DNA of 64,000 nt from Okibacterium sp. HSC-33S16. GTDB lineage: Bacteria; Actinomycetota; Actinomycetes; Actinomycetales; Microbacteriaceae. Below the pieces are notes generated by a model, which was given only the letters and a program-made list of their open reading frames with translations, did not search any database and had not been told where the DNA came from. Of the stretch, positions 28,009 to 36,990 are shown one piece after another; position 1 is the first letter of the stretch; every line of letters begins with the position of its first letter. The stretch spans positions 558,001 to 622,000 of the forward strand of contig NZ_JALJZZ010000002.1 of the NCBI RefSeq assembly GCF_024171565.1, read 5' to 3'. The translations under genes were made by a program, and so were the position numbers.

Positions 28009-28127
28009 GAGGACCGTTCGATCGCGGCGCCGCTGGGGTGCGGCACCGTTTTCGAGACTACGAAGCCGGTGGCCTCAGGGCATCCACCTCAGGTATTGCA
28101 CCGGGTCACCCCAGAGGAGGAGATCGC

Positions 28128-28637
28128 TCAGTGCGCGAGCATCTTGGCCATACAGACGCTGTACGGCTCGCCGATATAGATGCCGAAGAGCGGAATCTCG
28201 ACGTATCCGTTGCGGCGGTAGACGGCTTGAGCGACGTGGTGTTCGGTGCCCGTCTCGAGCACGATCTGGCGAAGGCCGGCGGCACGAGCATCGGCTTCGG
28301 CCCTCGCCAGGATGCTCGAGGCCACACCACGCCCGCGCGCGTCGGCATGAACGAACATGCGCTTCAGTTCGGTGACGGCGGTGCCCCAGGGAACGAGGGC
28401 GGCCATGCCCAGGACACGACCGCCCTCATCGCGCGCGACATAGACGGTCACGCCGGGCCTCTCGAGTTCTTCAACGTTCAGGAGGAACGTGTTCTCGGGC
28501 GGGTAGAGCCCGAGTGCGAACTCCGAACCGAGAGTGAGGAGTTCGACGACGTCGGGCTGTCGCGGGTGCTCAATGGCAACCCGCACAGCGGCCGACGTCA
28601 GTCGTGCATCGGAGGGAGGGGACGGCGGCAGACTCAT
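28128..28637 (-). CDS. GNAT-family N-acetyltransferase
   Basis: This 169-residue protein has the acetyl-CoA fold with ELKRMFVHADARGRGVASSILARAEADARAAG (motif A, V-x-x-x-x-R-G-x-G-x-A) near residue 95 and LETGTEHHVAQAVYRRNGYVEI near residue 130. The substrate is unknown. ATG 28637 was chosen from family length; longer open frame upstream overlaps the next gene. There is no clear ribosome site. Confidence 0.85.
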   Translation of the reverse strand: MSLPPSPPSDARLTSAAVRVAIEHPRQPDVVELLTLGSEFALGLYPPENTFLLNVEELERPGVTVYVARDEGGRVLGMAALVPWGTAVTELKRMFVHADARGRGVASSILARAEADARAAGLRQIVLETGTEHHVAQAVYRRNGYVEIPLFGIYIGEPYSVCMAKMLAH

Positions 28638-28698
28638 GGAGCCAGCAAACCGCACCCGTGTTTCATCCCGGTTACGCCGGAAGAAACTAGTTGGTGCG

Positions 28699-28983
28699 TC
28701 AGGCCTGTTCGCCAATTGCAAAGCGCACGGCACCGGCTTCGTCGACCTCGGCATCCAGGATCTTGTCGTCGAGAACCGGCGCGGCGTTCTCGTCGATGAA
28801 GATATGTGCTCCGCCGCTCTCGACGACGGCATCGCTCGCCTCGGGTGCGGCTGCGACGGCGACGGACAGGTCGGTTGACGCGGCAGCGGGGCTGGAGATC
28901 CGCAGACCTGCCTCTTCGCTCCCGGTGGTCTGCAGGGTAATGGTCTTCACGATGGTGCTTGCGTTCTCGGTGAGGGTGAGCAT
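28699..28983 (-). CDS. HesB/IscA-fold protein lacking cysteines
   Basis: This 94-residue protein starts MLTLTENASTIVKTI and continues GLRISSP, VVESGGAHIFIDENAAPVLDD and LDAEVDEAGAVRFAI, matching the A-type iron-sulfur carrier (HesB/IscA) fold as found in many actinobacteria. It contains no cysteine at all, so it cannot bind a cluster in the IscA manner. Function is therefore unknown. AGGAAG precedes the ATG. Confidence 0.8.
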   Translation of the reverse strand: MLTLTENASTIVKTITLQTTGSEEAGLRISSPAAASTDLSVAVAAAPEASDAVVESGGAHIFIDENAAPVLDDKILDAEVDEAGAVRFAIGEQA

Positions 28984-29089
28984 GAGCTTCCTAACGATTG
29001 GCGGATACGAGTGTTCCACCATTCCGAACCGAGTAAGCGACCTCAAGTTGGATCCGGTCATTCACACGAAAGACGGAGGTCCATAAACG

Positions 29090-29127
29090 ACGGATGCCTC
29101 TTCGCTCGCGAGCGAAGAGGCATCCGT
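29090..29127. terminator. Perfect 38-bp palindrome terminator after glsB-like gene, octamer at both ends
   Basis: Positions 29090-29108 and 29109-29127 are perfect reverse complements, with ACGGATGC at 29090-29097 and GCATCCGT at 29120-29127. It lies 15 bases past the stop of the minus-strand membrane gene. Transcript folding would leave a small loop at CTCGCGAG. Confidence 0.8.
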
Positions 29128-29142
29128 TCTGGAAATGGATCG

Positions 29143-29418
29143 TTAGACCGTACGTCCACTCCGAGAGTTGCGCGTGAAGAGGCCGTAAATCAGAAGCACA
29201 ATGATGGAACCGACGATGGCGGTCAGCCAGGTCGAGATGCTCCAGAACTCAGCCATGTCGATGCCGAACAGCAGGCCACCGAGCCAGCCGCCGAGGAGTG
29301 CGCCAACCACGCCGAGGATCAGCGTGATGACCCAGCCACCGCCCTGCTTTCCAGGAAGAATGGCTTTTGCGATTGCGCCAGCAATCAGACCGAGAAGAAG
29401 AAATGCCAGGAAGCTCAA
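29143..29418 (-). CDS. GlsB/YeaQ/YmgE-family stress-response membrane protein
   Basis: This 91-residue protein has three hydrophobic spans with repeated small-residue motifs (LIAGAIAKAILPGKQGGGW, then GVVGALLGGWLGGLLFG), the hallmark of the family once called transglycosylase-associated. It is a general-stress protein in several bacteria; the biochemical role is unknown. Its promoter should lie in the gap upstream of 29418. Confidence 0.9.
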   Translation of the reverse strand: MSFLAFLLLGLIAGAIAKAILPGKQGGGWVITLILGVVGALLGGWLGGLLFGIDMAEFWSISTWLTAIVGSIIVLLIYGLFTRNSRSGRTV

Positions 29419-29793
29419 GGCTCCACCTCCATTTGTTCGAGGAGACTGTCGTTACCGACGTCCCGTTGACCCGCCCGGTTAGGCTGGTGTAACCCGAGAG
29501 TACCCCTTTCGGGGGTTTATCTGAGGAATTGCTCCTAGTCCTTGCGATATTCGTCCGAGTACGTGACAATTCCGCCTCGAAGGCGTAATGTAGCCAAGTC
29601 GGCTCTGGACACCGTGGATGTACCGCGGAAGGGTTTGTAAGTCTGGTGGGCCGGTTATACATCGCGAAAACGCGAATTGTATTCACTCTGATGTGAAACG
29701 GTCCCGGTCATCGACTGCTCGGGTATGAGAATGCCGCTGCTTTTTGCTGCGTGCGCTTGCGATTCACGCATGATCTAAAACCCGGAAAGAACT
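29419..29793. other. 375-bp gap holding two divergent upstream regions
   Basis: The gap separates the minus-strand membrane gene from the plus-strand DEAD-box gene. It holds a small hairpin, ACCCC-TTTCG-GGGGT at 29502-29516, and a plausible promoter at 29563-29591 for the helicase, which leaves a leader of about 195 bases. No protein-coding potential was seen. Confidence 0.6.
29563..29591 (+). promoter_or_regulatory. Probable helicase promoter with hairpin in spacer
   Basis: GTGACA (29563-29568) and TAATGT (29586-29591) are 17 bases apart. The spacer contains CGCCT-CGA-AGGCG, an inverted repeat that could be an operator. Transcription would start near 29598, giving a long 5' leader like those of cold-inducible DEAD-box genes. 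Confidence 0.5.
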
Positions 29794-31986
29794 ATGCCCA
29801 AGAACAAAAAGCCAGCAGGCGGCCGACCCGCCAAGAATTTTGACCCGAGCTACGCCCGTAAAAGCGGTGGTCCGGCAGGAACGACAACCGGCAGCAGGAG
29901 CCCGGGACACCGCGGCTTCCGCGCCGTTGAGGGTGACGCGCCCAAGAAGGCACGTTGGAACGCGGATGAGCGCGCCGCTCGCCGTCACTCCGACGAGCCG
30001 CGCGAACAGCGCGCCCCTCGTGATGACCGCTACGACGGCGGCTCCTCGGCCAGCCGCAGCGAGCGCCCCGCGTACAACCGCGGCGAGAACCGCAACGAGC
30101 GTCCCGCGTATAACCGTGGCGAAAACCGCAGCGAGCGTCCCGCGTACGGTCGGACCGAGCGTCCCGCGTACGGTCGCGACGAACGAGCACCCCGTGGCGA
30201 GCGGACCGAGCGTCCCGCCTACGGTCGCGATGAGCGCGAGCGTCCCGCATACGGTCGTGGAGACCGGAACGAACGTCCCGCGTACAACCGCGGTGAGAAC
30301 CGCACTGAGCGTCCCGCGTACAACCGCGATGACCGCGCACCCCGCGGCGACCGTGCCGAGCGTCCTGCGTACAACCGTGGCGAGAACCGGACTGAACGTC
30401 CCGCGTACAACCGCGGTGAGAACCGCACTGAACGTCCCTCGTACAACCGAGGTGAGAACCGGACTGAGCGTCCCTCGTACAACCGGGACGAGCGCGCACC
30501 CCGCGGCGACCGTGCCGAGCGTCCCGCGTACAACCGTGGCGACCGCACCGAGCGTCCGTCCTACAACAACGACCGCCCGTTCACGCGCGGCCAGCGCATC
30601 GAGCGCCCCTCAACCGGTCGCGTTTCCCGTGACGAGCGTGCCCCCCGCCGCGACAGCAACTTCGACCGCCCGCGTCGTGACGCCGGTGTCGACAAGAACT
30701 TCTACCCGAACCGCGATGCAAAGGGTCACTTCACTCCTGAAGATGACGTCGTGCTCGAGCGGCTTGAGGCACAGGCCACCCTGGCCATCGACGTCGAAGG
30801 CGTCTCGTTCTCTGACCTCGGTCTTGGCGGCAACATTGTTGCTGCTCTCGCTGAGCTGGGAGCGCCGAGCCCGTTCCCGATCCAGGCAGCGACCATCCCG
30901 GACGTTATCGCCGGCAAGGACGTTCTCGGCCGCGGCCGTACCGGATCCGGCAAGACCATTGCCTTCGGCGCACCGCTCGTCGAGAAGCTCATGGAGAACG
31001 GCGGAGGCAAGAAGCGTGCCATGGGTCGCAAGCCCCGCGCACTGATCCTCGCGCCGACCCGCGAGCTCGCACTTCAAATTGACCGCACCGTTCAGCCCAT
31101 CGCACGCAGTGTTGGCCTGTTCACCACCCAGATCTACGGCGGAGTTCCGCAGAACCGTCAGGTTGGCGCACTCCAGCGCGGCGTCGACATCATTGTCGGC
31201 ACCCCGGGTCGTATTGAAGACCTCATCGAGCAGGGACGCCTCGACCTCTCCGAGGTGACCATCACGGTCCTCGACGAGGCCGATCACATGTGCGACCTCG
31301 GCTTCCTTGAGCCTGTGCAGCGCATCCTGCGCCTCACCGCTAACGGTGGCCAGAAGCTGCTGTTCTCCGCAACCCTCGACAAGGGTGTTGCGTCGCTCGT
31401 CAAGGAATTCCTTCCGTCTCCCGCCGTGCACGAAGTTGCTGGTGAAGACCAGGCTTCCGCAACGATCGACCACCGCGTTCTCGTGGTCGAGCACCGCGAC
31501 AAGGACCGCATCATCGAGGAACTCGCGAACCGCAATGAGAAGACACTGATCTTCTCGCGCACCCGTGCCTACGCTGAGCGTCTTGCTGACCAGCTGGAGG
31601 ATGCAGGCATCCGTGCTGTGTCGCTCCATGGTGACCTGAATCAGGCCCGTCGTACCCGCAACCTCGCGCAGCTGACCTCAGGTCGAGTGAACGTGCTTGT
31701 TGCGACCGACGTCGCGGCTCGTGGCATCCACGTTGACGACATCACCCTCGTTATCCAGGCTGACGCGCCCGACGAGTACAAGACCTACCTTCATCGCTCG
31801 GGCCGTACGGGCCGTGCGGGCAAGGAAGGTGTCGTCGTCACAATCATCCCGAAGGCGCGTCAGCGCCGTATGACCGAGCTGCTCGGTCGCGCTGAGATCG
31901 AGGCAGACTACGTCAACGCTCGTCCCGGTGACGAGATCATCGAAGAGCTGGCCGGTCACATGACCAACGCGAAGCTGACCGCCTAA
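29794..31986 (+). CDS. DEAD-box RNA helicase with long Arg/Tyr-rich repeat N-terminus
   Basis: This 730-residue helicase has an unusual N-terminal region (about residues 60-300) of degenerate ERPAYNRGENRT repeats, basic and probably disordered, likely to bind RNA or drive condensation. The helicase core follows: the Q-motif region near residue 340, GRGRTGSGKTIAFG near residue 375, ILAPTREL, VLDEADHMCDLGF near residue 490, LFSATL, and HRSGRTGRAGKEG near residue 670. It probably acts in RNA remodelling or cold adaptation. A repeat-flanked DNA tract (30056-30560) encodes the N-terminus. Confidence 0.93.
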   Translation: MPKNKKPAGGRPAKNFDPSYARKSGGPAGTTTGSRSPGHRGFRAVEGDAPKKARWNADERAARRHSDEPREQRAPRDDRYDGGSSASRSERPAYNRGENRNERPAYNRGENRSERPAYGRTERPAYGRDERAPRGERTERPAYGRDERERPAYGRGDRNERPAYNRGENRTERPAYNRDDRAPRGDRAERPAYNRGENRTERPAYNRGENRTERPSYNRGENRTERPSYNRDERAPRGDRAERPAYNRGDRTERPSYNNDRPFTRGQRIERPSTGRVSRDERAPRRDSNFDRPRRDAGVDKNFYPNRDAKGHFTPEDDVVLERLEAQATLAIDVEGVSFSDLGLGGNIVAALAELGAPSPFPIQAATIPDVIAGKDVLGRGRTGSGKTIAFGAPLVEKLMENGGGKKRAMGRKPRALILAPTRELALQIDRTVQPIARSVGLFTTQIYGGVPQNRQVGALQRGVDIIVGTPGRIEDLIEQGRLDLSEVTITVLDEADHMCDLGFLEPVQRILRLTANGGQKLLFSATLDKGVASLVKEFLPSPAVHEVAGEDQASATIDHRVLVVEHRDKDRIIEELANRNEKTLIFSRTRAYAERLADQLEDAGIRAVSLHGDLNQARRTRNLAQLTSGRVNVLVATDVAARGIHVDDITLVIQADAPDEYKTYLHRSGRTGRAGKEGVVVTIIPKARQRRMTELLGRAEIEADYVNARPGDEIIEELAGHMTNAKLTA
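30056..30560 (+). repeat. Tandem degenerate repeats within the helicase gene
   Basis: Units of about 36-39 bases encoding ERPAYNRGENRT, with variants YGRDE, YNRDD and SYNRGE, occur more than ten times. Several are interrupted by an ERAPRGDRA insert. All lengths are multiples of three, so copy number can change without breaking the frame. Confidence 0.85.
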
Positions 31987-31999
31987 CCCACGGCGCTGA

Positions 32000-32046
32000 A
32001 AAACCCGTCCGGACGGACTCCCAAGGAGTTCGCCCGGACGGGTTTT
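32000..32046 (+). terminator. Terminator after the DEAD-box helicase
   Basis: AAAACCCGTCCGG (32000-32012) pairs with CCGGACGGGTTTT (32034-32046), with a small inner stem (ACTCC/GGAGT) in the loop and a T-rich 3' edge. It lies 14 bases after the stop codon. Confidence 0.85.
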
Positions 32047-32074
32047 CTGTGTCTGCGGATTTACCCGGCGGCGA

Positions 32075-32404
32075 CTAGCGGTCGACCGAAAGGAAGCCGC
32101 TCGAGAGCGAATCGTCGAAAATGCGGTAGTCCACCTGGGCGCCGCGATCGGCGGATAGCTGCCACACGCGCTTCTGCGGTTTCGCGACGGAGCCGTAGTT
32201 CATGACGATCCGGTCGTACGCTTTGCCGGCGACTCGCTGTCCAATGACATAGCTGGGCGCACCAGGGCTCGTGGTTGAGAGAGTGGCAATGTACTCGTCA
32301 TCGCCGAGCGGCCGCGGCTTGATGTGCTGCTGTGCCAGCTGGTCTGCCGAAACGTTGGCGAGCAGCAGTGTGTGTTCCGTTGTCTGAGGGTACGTGGTCG
32401 ACAT
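32075..32404 (-). CDS. Hypothetical protein, 109 residues
   Basis: I do not recognise a family. The protein is soluble, without signal or spans. It begins MSTTYPQTTEHTLLLANVSAD and includes DDEYIATLSTTSPGAPSYVIG and DRIVMNYGSVAKPQKRVWQL. CAGGAGACC lies at a good distance before the ATG, and third positions are G/C-rich, so it is probably real. The convergent helicase terminator is just beyond its stop. Confidence 0.65.
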   Translation of the reverse strand: MSTTYPQTTEHTLLLANVSADQLAQQHIKPRPLGDDEYIATLSTTSPGAPSYVIGQRVAGKAYDRIVMNYGSVAKPQKRVWQLSADRGAQVDYRIFDDSLSSGFLSVDR

Positions 32405-32620
32405 AGTGGTCTCCTGTGTGTCGTGATGGGAGGGGCGCGATAATTCGGCGACGCGCGGCCGGGACTCCCAGCCCTCACGCGAAGTGAGCGTCGTGCGTCC
32501 TGGCAGACCAGTGCTCCGTACACACGCCCTGCGAGCGAATGTGGAGACACCGTCGTAGCGCGTCGACCCGGCCGTGCCGGATCGCTGTCGGGGTCAACCC
32601 CTCGAATTCATCCTAGCTTA

Positions 32621-32637
32621 TTTTGAATGATTCAAAA
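32621..32637. promoter_or_regulatory. AT-rich perfect inverted repeat, possible operator
   Basis: TTTTGAA-TGA-TTCAAAA is a perfect 17-bp dyad within a strikingly AT-rich stretch (32610-32650), about 217 bases upstream of the minus-strand hypothetical gene and 35 bases beyond the radical SAM stop. The symmetry resembles MarR-type sites, but no cognate regulator is adjacent. Confidence 0.4.
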
Positions 32638-32671
32638 AAACCAGATTTGAACTCATCAAGAGAGAGGCCGT

Positions 32672-33769
32672 CTAAAACAGCATGGGTTGCTCGGTCGATG
32701 GCAGGATGCGCGCACCGGTTGAGCCGTCGTCACTCTGGAATGCGACGCGCTCGCCCGAATCGTCTCGGAGCATTCCCAGCGCTTTCGAGCGGATGCCGCC
32801 GGTCGCCGGATCTTCCCGGCCTCGTTCTAATCCGTGCGCGCGAATCAGGGGAGAAATACGACCGGCCAGCCAGGCCCGATATTCCTTGGGCGCATATTGT
32901 CCGCGTGAGTACAGCTCCGTGTATTTCCCGACCAACTCGGGGTGCTGTCGTTGGAGCCAGTGCATGAACCAGGGCTTCACTCCCGGTTTGAGGTAGAGCG
33001 AACTGAAGAGAACGCTCGTTCCGCCCGCCTTCTTCACCCGGCGGAGTGCTTCGTCGAGGTGGGCTTTCGTGTCGGTGAGGTAGGGCAGTATCGGCATGAG
33101 GAAGACGCTGCAGTCGAGCCCGGCATTCCTCACAGCGGTGACCGTCGCGAGTCGCGCTTTCGCAGACGGCGTCCCCGGCTCGATCGACTTCTGCAGTTCA
33201 TCGTCATAGATAGCAATCGACATCGCTACATCGACCGGAACCGTCTGGGCGACCTCGGCGAGAAGCGGAAGGTCGCGCCGCAGCAGCGTGCCCTTTGTCA
33301 GGATCGAGAGCGGTGTGCCCGACTGGGCAAGTGCGGTGATGATGCCGGGCATGAGCGAGTAGCGGCCTTCGGCCCGCTGGTAGGGGTCCGTATTCGTGCC
33401 GAGCGCCACCGGGTAGCGACCCCAGCTTGGCTTCGCGACCTCCTTCGCGAGTACGTCGGCCACGTTGATCTTCACGACCACCTGGTTGTCGAAGTCGTCG
33501 CCGGCGTTGAAGTCCAGGTACGAGTGGGTGGGGCGGGCGAAGCAGTAGACACACGCATGACTGCATCCTCGGTAAGGATTGATCGTCCAACCGAATGGCA
33601 TCTGCGACTGCCGCGGGATCTTATTGAGCGCCGACTTGGCGAGGACTTCGTGGAAGGTCACTCCAGCGAACTCGGGTGTCTGCACACTCCGGACCAGGTT
33701 ATTGAGCTTCGCCAGCCCCGGAAGGGCCGATGGCTCCTCAGTGCCGAGCTGCTGACCGTTCCACCTCAT
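32672..33769 (-). CDS. Rv2578c-family radical SAM protein
   Basis: This protein of 365 residues has the radical SAM cluster motif CSHACVYCFARPTHSYLDF near residue 70 (CxxxCxxC) and the family-specific VALGTNTDPYQRAEGRYSLMPGII near residue 125 and LSILTKGTLLRRDLPLL. It matches the actinobacterial Rv2578c family, distantly related to spore photoproduct lyase; the reaction is unknown. ATG 33769 (MRWNGQQLG) is preferred over 33778 because the family starts with MRW and a TCTAAT -10 lies seven bases upstream. Confidence 0.9.
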   Translation of the reverse strand: MRWNGQQLGTEEPSALPGLAKLNNLVRSVQTPEFAGVTFHEVLAKSALNKIPRQSQMPFGWTINPYRGCSHACVYCFARPTHSYLDFNAGDDFDNQVVVKINVADVLAKEVAKPSWGRYPVALGTNTDPYQRAEGRYSLMPGIITALAQSGTPLSILTKGTLLRRDLPLLAEVAQTVPVDVAMSIAIYDDELQKSIEPGTPSAKARLATVTAVRNAGLDCSVFLMPILPYLTDTKAHLDEALRRVKKAGGTSVLFSSLYLKPGVKPWFMHWLQRQHPELVGKYTELYSRGQYAPKEYRAWLAGRISPLIRAHGLERGREDPATGGIRSKALGMLRDDSGERVAFQSDDGSTGARILPSTEQPMLF

Positions 33770-33857
33770 GCAGTCCATTAGAACATGCTTTCGAGCGTGC
33801 GAGGCGGATCTGTGGTGAAGTCTCCGAAAGTGTCACGTCATGTCGCTTCCGAAACCG

Positions 33858-34667
33858 CTATCCGAGCCGGGCCGTCCCGACGATGACGCTCGCCCCGATT
33901 ACCCAGAACGCCGCGGCGAAGATCCAGTCCCGCGCCCTGAGGGGGACGAGGTACCGCTCGGTGCGGGTCTCGAATGCGCCGAACGCACGAGAATCCATGG
34001 CGAGGGCGACGCGCTCCGCGTGCCGGATCGCCCCGACCAACAACGGCACGATGTAGCCCAGGTAGCGGCGCAGGGCAGCCAACGGCCCGCGTCCGCCGGC
34101 GATCCCGCGCACCCGGTGAGCGTGGCGAATCCCGTCGAGCTCATGGCGAAACCGGGGCACAAATCGGTACGCGGCAAGGGCCGTGTAGCCGATCCGGTAG
34201 GGAACGTGGAGGTGCTGCACGAGCGCGCGCACGAGGTCAGGGCCCGTCATGGTGAGCCCGGCGATCAAGGCAAGTGAGAGCAGTGCGCCCAACCGGAGAG
34301 CGGTGGCGAGCCCGATCAGCCAGGCGCCCAGGAAGAATCGGTAGTCACCGAGCTGGAAGAGGAGCGGTGTGTGGTCGACGCGCGAAGCATCCGTCCATAA
34401 TCCAAAGCTCAGCGACAGCACGCCGACGACCAGGGGAAGGCCCAGCCAGAGTGCGATGCCGAGCCTCGGTGTGAGCCGCGCGCCGACGGTGACAAGCAGC
34501 AGCGCGAGGCAGGCGAACGCGAGCGGCGTGGCGATGTCGCGCACGAAGAGCAGGTAGACCATGAACGGCAGCGGCCCGGCGATCTTCGCCAACGGGTTGA
34601 GCGCGTGCAAGAAGTGTCGCGCCGTCACGCCCGGGCGGGTGGAATACGGGTCGAGCGCTGCACTCAT
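33858..34667 (-). CDS. ECF transporter T component
   Basis: This 269-residue membrane protein is the energy-coupling EcfT/YkoC subunit. It has about five spans. The two coupling-helix segments include HELDGIRHAHRVRGIAGGRG near residue 175 and ALAMDSRAFGAFETRT near residue 215, which contact the ATPases. Its start overlaps the ATPase gene stop by four bases. Confidence 0.9.
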   Translation of the reverse strand: MSAALDPYSTRPGVTARHFLHALNPLAKIAGPLPFMVYLLFVRDIATPLAFACLALLLVTVGARLTPRLGIALWLGLPLVVGVLSLSFGLWTDASRVDHTPLLFQLGDYRFFLGAWLIGLATALRLGALLSLALIAGLTMTGPDLVRALVQHLHVPYRIGYTALAAYRFVPRFRHELDGIRHAHRVRGIAGGRGPLAALRRYLGYIVPLLVGAIRHAERVALAMDSRAFGAFETRTERYLVPLRARDWIFAAAFWVIGASVIVGTARLG

Positions 34668-36379
34668 GCGTCGCCACCGGGCAGGTCGGCGAGCCGGGTC
34701 ACGCCCTGCCACGATGGGTGCGCGGTCACACCGCGCAGCGCCCGGGCGAGCGGGGGACGCACGAGGCCGGCCACTTCGAGTAGCGCCCCATCGCTGAGGA
34801 TCTCGTCGGTCGGCCCGAAGGCGAGTAGCCGCCCCTCGTGCATCACTGCAACGTGGCTTGCGTACTCCGCGACGAGTTGCAGGTCGTGGGTCACCGTGAC
34901 CACGGTGGTGCCCGATGCGTGCAGTTCCCTGAGCAGGCTGAGCAACTCGTTCGCGCGCTCGCGGTCCTGGCCGAACGTCGGTTCGTCGAGAACCAGCACC
35001 GGCGCCCGGGTGATCAGGGCGGTGCCTACCGAGAGCCGCCGCTTCTGGCCACCGGAGAGGAGGAACGGGTGCACATCGCGCAACTGCCCTAGCCCGAATC
35101 GTTCGAGCATCTCGCCCACCCGCACCTCGATCTCGGCATCGCTGAGTCGGGTTCGCCGCACCCGCAGTCCGTGCGCCAGCTCGTCGAACACGGTGTTCTC
35201 GAGAAACTGGTGCTCCGGATTCTGAAACACAAACCCGACGTGGTCGGCGAGTGCTCGGGCGTCGCTCGTCGCGGGATCCAGACCGCCGATGCTCACCGTG
35301 CCCCTGGGCGGCGGCACGACACCGGCCATTGCCTGCACGAGCGTCGTCTTCCCGGCACCGTTCGTACCGATCACCGTGACGAAGTCACCGCCGCCGATCT
35401 CGAGCGACACATCGCGCACGATCGTGATCTTCCGTCGTGTCACCGTGAGGTGTCGCACACTCACCGCCGGGCCGGCGGTTGCGGGCGGCTCGATTGCGCG
35501 GGCAGGAAGATCAGGCAGTGAGCGGATGCCATTGAGCGCGTGTGTCAGCTCACCCGAGGTGAGCGGGAGGGGATCGAGTGACACCCCGCCCCGGTTCAAT
35601 CGCAGTGCGGCCAGCGTCGCGACCGGAAGCCACACCCCGAGCTCGGCAAGGGCGTGGGCGTTGCCGGCGAGCACGTCGCGAGTCGGACCGTCGAAGGCCA
35701 GCGCACCCGACCGATCGAGGACAACCACCCGATCCACGAGGTCGATGGCTGCGTCGAGGTTGTGCTCGATCAGCACGATCGAGTGGGTGCCGGCGGCAAC
35801 GATGTCGCTCAACACCGCATACACGTCGTCGATCCCGGCCGGGTCGAGGTTTGCGGTGGGCTCGTCGAGCACGAGAATCGGGGTGTCCAGGGCCAGGGCA
35901 CTCGCGATGGCGAGTCGCTGCTTGCCTCCGCCAGACAGCAGGTCGGGATTGTCGAACCGACGCTCCCACAACCCGACGGCACGGAGCGCTCGCTCCGCCC
36001 GCTGCTCAATCTCGGCAACGGGCAGGCACAGGTTTTCCGGGCCGAAGCACACCTCGTCAAACACGGTGCCGGTGACGATTTGCGCGTCGGGGTCTTGGAA
36101 GACCATCGCGACTTCTTGCGACAATCGCGACACCGGAGCATCCGTTGTTCGAATTCCGTTCACGGAGACGGAGCCTGAGAGGGTCGCAGCGAGTGCGTGC
36201 GGAACCAGTCCGTTGAGCGCGAGGGCGAGCGTCGACTTGCCGGATCCTGACGGACCGAGCAGCAGAACCACTTCGCCAGGTGCCACCGCGAAGGTCACAC
36301 CGTTGGGGGCGTTCTCGGCGCGCTCGTCATATCGAATGCGCAGGTCTTCCAGGCGCAGTGCCGGGTCGGGAGCGGCCAT
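34664..36379 (-). CDS. ECF transporter fused double ATPase (YkoD-like)
   Basis: This 571-residue protein contains two ABC ATPase domains. The first has LLLGPSGSGKSTLALAL near residue 32, LSGGGKQRLAIA near residue 148 and ILVLDEPTANLDP. The second has VIGTNGAGKTTLVQAM near residue 338, LSGGQKRRLSVG near residue 442 and VLVLDEPTFGQD. Fusion of EcfA and EcfA' is characteristic of YkoD-type systems. It is coupled to the T gene and sits eight bases after the S component gene. Confidence 0.93.
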   Translation of the reverse strand: MAAPDPALRLEDLRIRYDERAENAPNGVTFAVAPGEVVLLLGPSGSGKSTLALALNGLVPHALAATLSGSVSVNGIRTTDAPVSRLSQEVAMVFQDPDAQIVTGTVFDEVCFGPENLCLPVAEIEQRAERALRAVGLWERRFDNPDLLSGGGKQRLAIASALALDTPILVLDEPTANLDPAGIDDVYAVLSDIVAAGTHSIVLIEHNLDAAIDLVDRVVVLDRSGALAFDGPTRDVLAGNAHALAELGVWLPVATLAALRLNRGGVSLDPLPLTSGELTHALNGIRSLPDLPARAIEPPATAGPAVSVRHLTVTRRKITIVRDVSLEIGGGDFVTVIGTNGAGKTTLVQAMAGVVPPPRGTVSIGGLDPATSDARALADHVGFVFQNPEHQFLENTVFDELAHGLRVRRTRLSDAEIEVRVGEMLERFGLGQLRDVHPFLLSGGQKRRLSVGTALITRAPVLVLDEPTFGQDRERANELLSLLRELHASGTTVVTVTHDLQLVAEYASHVAVMHEGRLLAFGPTDEILSDGALLEVAGLVRPPLARALRGVTAHPSWQGVTRLADLPGGDA

Positions 36380-36387
36380 TCAGCGGG

Positions 36388-36990
36388 TCACGACGTCGTC
36401 AGTGATGCATGGGTTGCGGCGCTTTCTCGCCCAATCCGCCGGTCGATCTCGCGTTGCAGGCCGCGCGCGACCCCCGTTTTGTCGATGCGCCCGGCGACGA
36501 TGCGGCCGATCCAGGTGAAGACCACGGGGCTCACGACGAAGAGGCCGAAGTAGACGACGTTGGCCCACGGCTCGAACTTCTCGCCACCGATGCCCACGAA
36601 GACCCCGGCGCCGAAGATGACCCCGGCGATCGCGGCCGCGAGGTAGAACACCCAGGCCCGCCAATAGCGGTAGCGGCCGATGACGAACGGCAACTCCTGA
36701 AGGAGACCGATGGCAATCCCGGCACCGAGATAACGCAGGAACCACTGCGGGCTGAACGCGGCGGCGATGAGTCCGGCGAACAGCCCGGTGAGCAAGGCGA
36801 CGCCACCACGGCGAAGCAGCGCCTGCGACACTACGCCGGGAAGGAAGTACACGCCGACCAGCGCGCCGTAGAACACCGGCACCGTCGCCGACATCAGCCC
36901 GTTGAGATAGCCGCTGACCACGAACACGAGCCCACCGGCGACACCGATGGCCGCGCAGGTGAGCAGGAGGCGTGTGCTCGCGTTTCGCAT
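36388..36990 (-). CDS. ECF transporter substrate-binding (S) component, YkoE-like
   Basis: This 200-residue protein has about six spans with GYLNGLMSATVPVFYGALVGVYFLPGV near residue 27 and LGAGIAIGLLQELPFVIGRYRYWRAW near residue 88, resembling YkoE. In other bacteria YkoEDC imports thiamine or hydroxymethylpyrimidine. S-D-T gene order and the fused ATPase agree with that assignment. No TPP riboswitch is present upstream, so the substrate remains inferred. Confidence 0.8.
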   Translation of the reverse strand: MRNASTRLLLTCAAIGVAGGLVFVVSGYLNGLMSATVPVFYGALVGVYFLPGVVSQALLRRGGVALLTGLFAGLIAAAFSPQWFLRYLGAGIAIGLLQELPFVIGRYRYWRAWVFYLAAAIAGVIFGAGVFVGIGGEKFEPWANVVYFGLFVVSPVVFTWIGRIVAGRIDKTGVARGLQREIDRRIGRESAATHASLTTS

